Program-made: the position numbers and the translations under genes
Shown here: positions 57,991 to 64,000 of the stretch, piece after piece
Position numbering within the stretch: the first letter of the stretch is position 1
How the letters are laid out: the number at the start of each line of letters is the position of its first letter
NCBI RefSeq assembly: GCF_019399895.1
Contig: NC_091882.1
Coordinates: forward strand, 4,836,001-4,900,000
Origin: Cardiocondyla obscurior
Taxonomy: Eukaryota; Arthropoda; Insecta; Hymenoptera; Formicidae
DNA length: 64,000 bases
Direction: 5' to 3'
The notes under the pieces: generated by a model
The model's database searches: none
Told to the model about the DNA's origin: nothing
Seen by the model: only the letters and a program-made list of their open reading frames with translations

Positions 57991-59191
57991 TATTACACAT
58001 TTTTCACGCGAGTCTTAGTCAAGGCGTCGGCGGCGAGCGGCGGATCGCAAAGGATCGCGCGCCCATTGTTGCCTTTCGCTCGCACTTGTTCGCGCCGCCT
58101 ATCGTTCCTTCTCGTTCTCGTTCACGCGTTTGTCACCATCGACTACGACTCGTAGTTTTCATGCGTAGTATGCCGCTTTGAAATATAATATTAAACAAAA
58201 GTTGACACTATGAGGATGCACAACTGTCGGCCCAGGGCTCGAGTGTATTTTCCTCTTCTTATTATTCTTATGATAAGAAAAAAATTTAATAGGTTGCGTT
58301 GGAGTTTTATACCGAGAGGGTATCTTTTTTAATCAATCGCTAATGTCGTGTTTATCAATCGCTCATGTGGTATTGATTCCTTGCCCAAGACAATCATCGA
58401 AGAGCTGTGCGATTCATGTAATCCGTAAATGGTAAGTATAAAGATAAATAAAATAAAAATATTTTTATTCGTACGAATAGTAGCCGTAAAATTTTAATAT
58501 TACAGAGGGACAATTTTGCGTAAAGCCAACGTCACCGGCGTCTTCATTGCAATCATCATCGTCATCATCATCGTCATCGTTGCTCGCATTATATCGATTG
58601 TATAAGATAATATCGTTAAAATATATAATTAGTAAAAAATCCCCATTACTTAAATTTTCTTGTGAACACCATGTATCGTTTGCATTATATCTCTCTCACT
58701 TCTATTTTGTATTTTCTCGTTCAAGTGCCATTCGCGCTCTCGCTCACACCCTTTCACGCTCTCACTCGCATTCTTTAGTTATCGTTTGCAGATGCGTAAC
58801 ATGCTATCGCTAGATTCTTTTCTATATACCCGTGTGGTCAAAAAAATCTTTTGCGTTTGTATGGGCTTCAAACGTTGTAAAAAAATCTTTTTGCGTTTTT
58901 CTCTTGGTCAAGTGTCGTTCATGCTTTTCTAGTAATCGTTTCAAGATGCCTTTGTTAGATATGGACGATTCTTTCTACACGCCTATGCGACAAAAATCTT
59001 TGGCGTCTGAAATCTTTTGTATCACGTTTCGTTTTCGTTGGCCCGGCGTCTATTTTCTTTGTTTATTGATGAGAACGACGACGACGACGACGACGACGAT
59101 GTGACCATGCCTCATTCTCAGTCTCGCATCTGTACGTGCAGGATCTCTTTTTCAAGACAGTCGAGAACAGTGAACCAACTTTTTAGTAAAA
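57991..59191 (+). other. Polinton leader region without a supported gene
   Basis: 57995-58150 is a second, shorter copy of part of the TIR (CGCGAGTCTTAGTCAAGGCG). 58545-58575 and 59075-59100 are trinucleotide runs (ATC/GTC and ACG). 58725-58855 and 58905-59010 are a degenerate direct duplication (GATTCTTT...AAAAATCTTT). Short frames here are repeat driven. A promoter for the CCCH-RING gene probably lies in the last few hundred bases, but no clear TATA is seen. Confidence 0.45.
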
Positions 59192-59789
59192 ATGGCATAT
59201 TTTGGGGAACAAGGTATGTATTATAATAGAATTTATAATACAATTTAGAAAAATAATTTAATCTGTTATTAAATCATATATAATATGTATTTTTTTTTTT
59301 TTTTTAGCCAAACAACAGCTCTGCCGCGACTTCCAGCGAGGAGCCTGCTCCAATAGTTATTGCGCGTTTGTGCACACATACAGATATTGTTTTAATTACC
59401 AAAACAAGAAGTGCACAAACGCGCAATGCAAATTTTTGCACGTCACGAGCGTGGAGCAGGCTCGTTACGAGACTACCGGACTAACATCGGAGAAGTTGCG
59501 GTACGAAGTCGGACGCACCCTGCAGAATTCCAGCATCTGCGGGGATTATAAGGCCGGTAGGTGCACGAGGACGGACTGCCAACGTCGGCATATCGGGCAC
59601 GACGAAAAACTTGAATGCATTGTGTGCTGCGGCGAAATTGTGTTGGACACGTTCGGGGCGTCCAGTTGCGGGCACGTGTATTGCTACACGTGTGCCCTGA
59701 AGTGCCAAGGGCCCCCGCGTCCGTACACAATGCTTACGGTTGTGTGCCCGGTATGCCGATCCGTCGCCAGCTATGAACAATTGCTGTAG
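59192..59789 (+). CDS. CCCH-RING protein (Makorin-like E3 ubiquitin ligase), 167 aa after splicing
   Basis: Exon 1 is 59192-59213 (ATG plus six codons) and exon 2 is 59308-59789; the intron has GTATGT...TTTTTAG borders and the frame is kept. Three CCCH fingers of identical CX7CX4CX3H spacing occur in a row: CRDFQRGACSNSYCAFVH, CFNYQNKKCTNAQCKFLH and CGDYKAGRCTRTDCQRRH. A C3HC4 RING follows: CIVCCGEIV, then SSCGHVYCYTCAL and CPVCRS at the C-terminus. CCCH fingers bind RNA and a RING recruits an E2 enzyme; together they are the plan of Makorin ligases. This protein is shorter and lacks the Makorin-type Cys-His linker. It lies ~190 bp upstream of PolB on the same strand, inside the Polinton. The start is chosen because it is the only nearby ATG that joins the finger frame. 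Confidence 0.75.
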
Positions 59790-59978
59790 CTTATGTTGTT
59801 TTTGCGTGTATTGTATTTTGCTTATGTCGTTTTGCGTTTATTGTATTTGCTTATGTTGTATTTGCTTGTATCGTTTTTTTGCTTATGTTTTGTTTATTTG
59901 TATAATTTTTAATGTAATTTTTAATGTATTTTTAAATGTAATTTTTAATGTAATTTTATATATTTTCATGATCGACTT

Positions 59979-62900
59979 TTGGGTGTCAGGAAACATTTGT
60001 ACGGACGTTACGTGCACCAGGGTGGCGAGTATGCGAGCACCAGTGCTGCCGACGGTGATGGTGACAACGCAGCTGGTGAACTCGAGTGGCGCGAGATCGA
60101 GACCGCGTTCAAAAGTCGTATCGCAACGGGTGTGGTAATAAACACAAACTACATCGAGCCGCTGCGATTCCTGGAGGACGCCGGTAACGCGGTGTGCGAG
60201 CGCGTACAGAACATCGTGCGTAAAACTAATTGCGTGAAAGTGAACACCGCGTTCAACGGTGAATTCACAGCCGGGGACAAACGCGCCAACAAAAGTATAA
60301 CCACGAAAAACTGTGAGATCTTTCAAGATACTGATGTACGCGAGTGGTACCGATTACATGTTATCGAACCCACACTGGCTTCTCTCGAGGAGTTTCAGGA
60401 GCGCGACAGCGGATGGGCGTTGTCGCGAATTTTGAACTTGTTGATCAACGTAAACAAGTACAATCCGATGCGTTCGGGATGTCACGTTACATTGTCGCGG
60501 AAAATAGTCGCTAAAAAAGCAGTGATATGCGTAAAATCGATGGATGACAAGTGTCTCGCGTGGTCGGTGGTGGCAGCTCTGTATCCCGTAAAGCAGCACG
60601 TGGATCGGGAATCGTCGTACCCGCATTACGCAACGGTGCTGAACGTCGAGGGTGTGGAGTTTCCCGCGACTCTTAAAGACGTTGCGAAACTCGAACGATT
60701 GAATGATATCTCGATCAACGTGTACGTCACAAAGACACGTGGAAAAGAAATAAACGTTCTACCTATACGCCTCAGCAATGAGAAGAAAAAGAGACACGTA
60801 AATTTATTGTACGTGCAACCCGATAACAACGATGACAACGATAACCAGAAAGTGGGACACTTTGCGTGTATCAGTAATCTATCACGCCTCGTCAGTTCGC
60901 AACTAAGCGGACGCGAGCATCGGAAACACATTTGTGATCAGTACGCATGGTTTTAAATATATAATTGATTTTTAAAATATTATTTTAAAATTATTATTTT
61001 GTAAAAAATATTTTATTTTTAGGTGTCTTCATTACTTTAGTTCGAGCGAGAAGCTCGAGGCTCACGTCATGAATTGCGGAATATTAAACGACTGCGCTAT
61101 ACGACTACCCAGCGAGGACGACAAATGGCTCAGCTTTTCTAATCACGACAACAAGGAGCGCGTGCCGTTCATCGTTTACGCCGATCTGGAGTGCGTGCTG
61201 CGAAATATCGATCCACCATCATCGCCCGAACAAACGACGTTTAATTATCAACATCACGAAGTATTCAGCGTGGGATACTACGTCCGATGCTCGTACGACG
61301 AGTCGCTCTCGAGATACGAATATCGTCGCGAACCTGATTGCGTCCAGTGGTTCGTCGAGCGGCTAGTGAGATTAGCTCATCGCGTAAAAACCGTAATCTC
61401 AAACGTTGTCCCGATGAAGACGTTGTCGAATGCGCAGCTCGAGGTGCACGAGAACGCGAAGCTGTGCCACGTATGCGAAAATCCGTTTGCGGCGGACGAG
61501 AAGCGTGTGCGCGATCATTGTCATTTGACCGGTCGGTATAGAGGTCCCGCGCACTCAAAATGTAACCTGCAATACCGCGACACGCGTTACATCCCCGTCG
61601 TATTTCACAATCTGTCGGGTTACGATGCACACTTTGTTATAAAGGAGATCGCCACAGCGTACGAGGGTAAAATTAATCTATTACCGATAACGAAGGAGAA
61701 ATATATCTCCTTTACGAAACACGTTGACGATACGGCTGAGGGACAGGACTCGCGAACTGCGATAAAGTTGCGCTTTATAGACTCGTACAAATTTTTGAAC
61801 GCTAGCCTCGACAAATTATCGTCTCTACTCGCCAAAGACAAATTGCGAATCTTGCGCGCTGAATTTGCGACACTTTCAGAAGAAAATTTCAATCTTCTGA
61901 CGCGAAAAGGTGTATTTCCGTACGAGTACGTCAACAGCGTCGAAAAATTGAATGAGTCAAGCTTACCGTCGCGCGACTCATTCTTCAGTTCGCTGACCGG
62001 TGACACGGTGACCGAGTCAGATTACGCGCACGCTGAGACCGTATGGCAGCGGTTCTCCGTTCGAACTCTGGGCGAGTACAGCGATCTGTACCTCAAGACC
62101 GATGTACTGTTATTGGCTGACGTATTTGAAAATTTTCGCGACAGATGCGTCGAGAGTTACGGACTCGATCCCGCGCATTACTACACCTTACCCGGTTTCA
62201 CGTGGGATGCAATGCTCAAGCATACGCGCATAAATTTCGAATTGTTGACCGACATCGACATGGTGATGTTCGTCGAACGCGGTATACGCGGCGGTCTAAG
62301 TCAATGCTCCAACAGATACGCGCGAGCCAATAACAGATACATGCGGTCGGGTTACGACTCGTCGAAACCTTCGTCGTACATTGTGTATTACGATGTAAAT
62401 AACTTGTACGGATGGGCCATGTGTCAGCCGTTACCGTACGCGGACTTCGAATGGGTCGACGACAACGACCTCGCGAACCTCGACGTAGACGCGATCGCCG
62501 CGGACTCGCCCACGGGTTATATTCTCGAGGTGGATCTCGAGTATCCCGCGAGCGTGCACGACGCGCACTCCGATCTGCCGTTCTGTCCCACGCGAGAGAA
62601 ACCACCGGGGCGAAACACGATGTAAAACTTTTGGCTACGCTGTGTGATAAGAAGCGATACGTCATCCACTATCGCAATCTGCAGCTGTGCACGCGTCACG
62701 GTCTTCGCGTCACCAAGGTTTACCGCGTGCTGCGATTCACTCAATCGGCATGGTTGCGCGATTACATCGAGCTCAACACGCGACATCGAACTCGCGCGAC
62801 CAACGATTTTGAAAAAAATTTGTTTAAACTGATGAACAACGCGGTGTTCGGTAAAACGATGGAGAACGTACGAAATCGCGTCGACGTTCGCTTGCTCTCG

Positions 62901-63614
62901 CAGTGGGACGGACGGTGCGGTGTGGAGGCGATGATCGCCAAACCGAATTTTCACAGCAGAAGCGTATTTGCGGAAAATTTAGTAGCTGTGGAATTACGTA
63001 AACTCGAGGTGAAATTCGCCAAGCCGATATACGTCGGTATGTCTATACTCGACATATCTAAAGTATGCTTGTACGAGTTTCATCACGAGTATATGATACC
63101 GACTTTCGGAGACAAATGTAGCGTCATGTATACTGACACGGACAGTCTTGTGTACAGCGTCGAGTGCGACGACGTATACGAGATGATGAAACGCGATATC
63201 GCGAGGTTCGACACGAGTGACTATCCGCCCGATAACGCGTATGGTATACTTCTCGCGAACAAAAAAATACCCGGCTTAATGAAGGATGAGTGTAACGGTG
63301 CGATCGTCACAGAGTTCGTCGGACTCAGAGCTAAGATGTATGCGATCAGGGTAGACGGTAGAAAAGACACCAAAAAAGCAAAGGGTGTAAAGAGCGGAGT
63401 CGTGGCGCGAACTATAACGTTCGACGATTACGTGAGGTGTCTCGAGGACGAGATCGCTATGACTCGCGACCAATCGTGCATCAGGTCGAAATTGCATGAG
63501 GTGTACACCGTGTCCGAGACAAAGATCGCTTTGAGTCCGTACGACGACAAGCGATATCTCGTGCCGAACTCGACCGAGATCTTGCCGTGGGGTCATTATC
63601 GCATACCTCGATAA
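59979..63614 (+). CDS. polB: Polinton protein-primed family B DNA polymerase (one intron, one frameshift)
   Basis: Exon 1 ends at 60940; an 82 bp intron (60941-61022, GTACGC...TTTTTAG) is removed in frame and creates a C2HC finger (CX2C...HX4C) across the join. No ATG opens exon 1; a TGTCAG acceptor at 59989 suggests an upstream exon. Motifs in order: Exo I YADLEC (~61180), a zinc/HNH-like insert (CHVCENPF, RDHCHLTGRYRG, CNLQYR; 61468-61575) like endonuclease VII, Exo II HNLSGYDAHF (~61606), Exo III YLKTDVLLLAD (~62090), Pol A YYDVNNLYGWAM (~62388), Pol B KLMNNAVFGKTMEN (~62827), Pol C YTDTDSLVY (~63127) and KMYA (~63333). At about 62606-62612 (a G run) the frame shifts by one base, between motifs A and B, so this copy should not give full polymerase. 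The N-terminal part has CLAWSVVAAL and GHFACI, which could be a cysteine-protease-like pair; that is speculative. Confidence 0.88.
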
Positions 63615-64000
63615 AAACGCAGTACACATGTACGCGGTATACATGTATGCAGTATGTATTATAGATGTATTATACTTCCGATTGACGCAAGGTCTCTCGA
63701 GTGATTGTTAACATTCGCATATTTAACATTTTGTGGAGAGTGATGTGATGATTGAGGCGTTCATGATTGCATTGTTTTATTTTGGATTGCACAAAATAAT
63801 TTTTATTTTGTGGTGCATGTGGAGTATGAGATGTTCTTGGTTGCTTTGGTTTTTTATCAAATTTAGTCTGATTTTCACTTTGTAGTATTTGATGCGTTGA
63901 TTGACGCGTTCATGATTGCCTCTTTTTTCAATTTTATCTGGTTTTAAAATATTTTATAAAAGTCTCGAGCTCGTTATATGAAGCATGCGTGGAATAACAT
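63615..64000 (+). other. Sequence after PolB, no gene seen
   Basis: AT-rich with short TG-rich direct repeats, for example GTTCATGATTGC at ~63759 and ~63908. No supported ORF before the window ends. Confidence 0.4.

Larger units (their letters stand above)
57143..64000 (+). mobile_element. Polinton/Maverick, left part (runs off window)
   Basis: It starts AGTAGATGTATA, the same terminus as the element at 10738, followed by the shared subterminal motif with TGACGTCA (57214-57221) and a shared TIR up to ~57990. A spliced CCCH-RING gene and a protein-primed PolB follow on the plus strand. The six bases before it are TATGTT; the matching target copy would be at the far end, outside the window. 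A single-base frameshift in PolB suggests the copy is decaying. Integrase, ATPase, protease and capsid genes would be expected to the right. Confidence 0.85.

Noticed and set aside
58547..59226. Small plus-strand frames with Ser or Thr/Asp runs
   Set aside because: The runs come from trinucleotide microsatellites. No conserved content is seen, and the region is partly a degenerate duplication.

Overview
This window looks like heterochromatin from an insect nuclear genome, most likely a hymenopteran such as an ant; that assignment is an inference from the repeat families. It carries spliceosomal introns, Polinton/Maverick, Gypsy, Copia, DIRS and LINE elements, palindromic MITEs and a long AT-rich satellite. 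I see no clear single-copy host gene, no tRNA or rRNA, and no CRISPR array.

Layout. (1) 1-2255: 5' end of a minus-strand Gypsy-like element (start of gag, tRNA-Lys-type PBS, 1,436 bp LTR with a 68 bp minisatellite). (2) 2256-49578: a satellite array with a ~359 bp monomer, broken by two large insertions. A DIRS-like tyrosine-recombinase retroelement sits at 2648-7146, with a small relative at 7147-7462. A 12.3 kb palindromic Polinton sits at 10738-23023, with 6 bp target duplication TACGTT and 5'-AG...CT-3' ends. The Polinton contains a nested 1.8 kb foldback element, a truncated Gypsy and two copies of a terminal gene. The satellite has a higher-order structure: a diverged 1,436 bp block (4 x 359) recurs at whole-monomer intervals. 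(3) 49579-52200: a decayed Myb/SANT (zeste-like) gene with two palindromic MITEs in an intron and an inverted copy of its first exon. (4) 52980-55506: a broken LINE, a palindromic MITE, and the 3' end of a Copia element joined to a fragment of the satellite block. (5) 57143-64000: the left end of a second Polinton with the same type of terminus, a spliced CCCH-RING (Makorin-like) gene and a protein-primed family B DNA polymerase with an embedded endonuclease-VII-like zinc domain. It runs off the window.

How the parts fit. The two Polintons share subterminal sequence and appear to be the same family or close relatives. The one at 57 kb shows the replication end (CCCH-RING, PolB). The one at 10-23 kb shows the other end: a probable capsid-protein C-terminus, a 96-aa protein with two dynein-light-chain-type TQT motifs, a 185-aa protein and a 255-aa protein. 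In the second, the right end has been copied in inverted orientation onto the left, and PolB is gone, so it is a non-autonomous derivative. Most coding regions carry at least one stop, frameshift or truncation.
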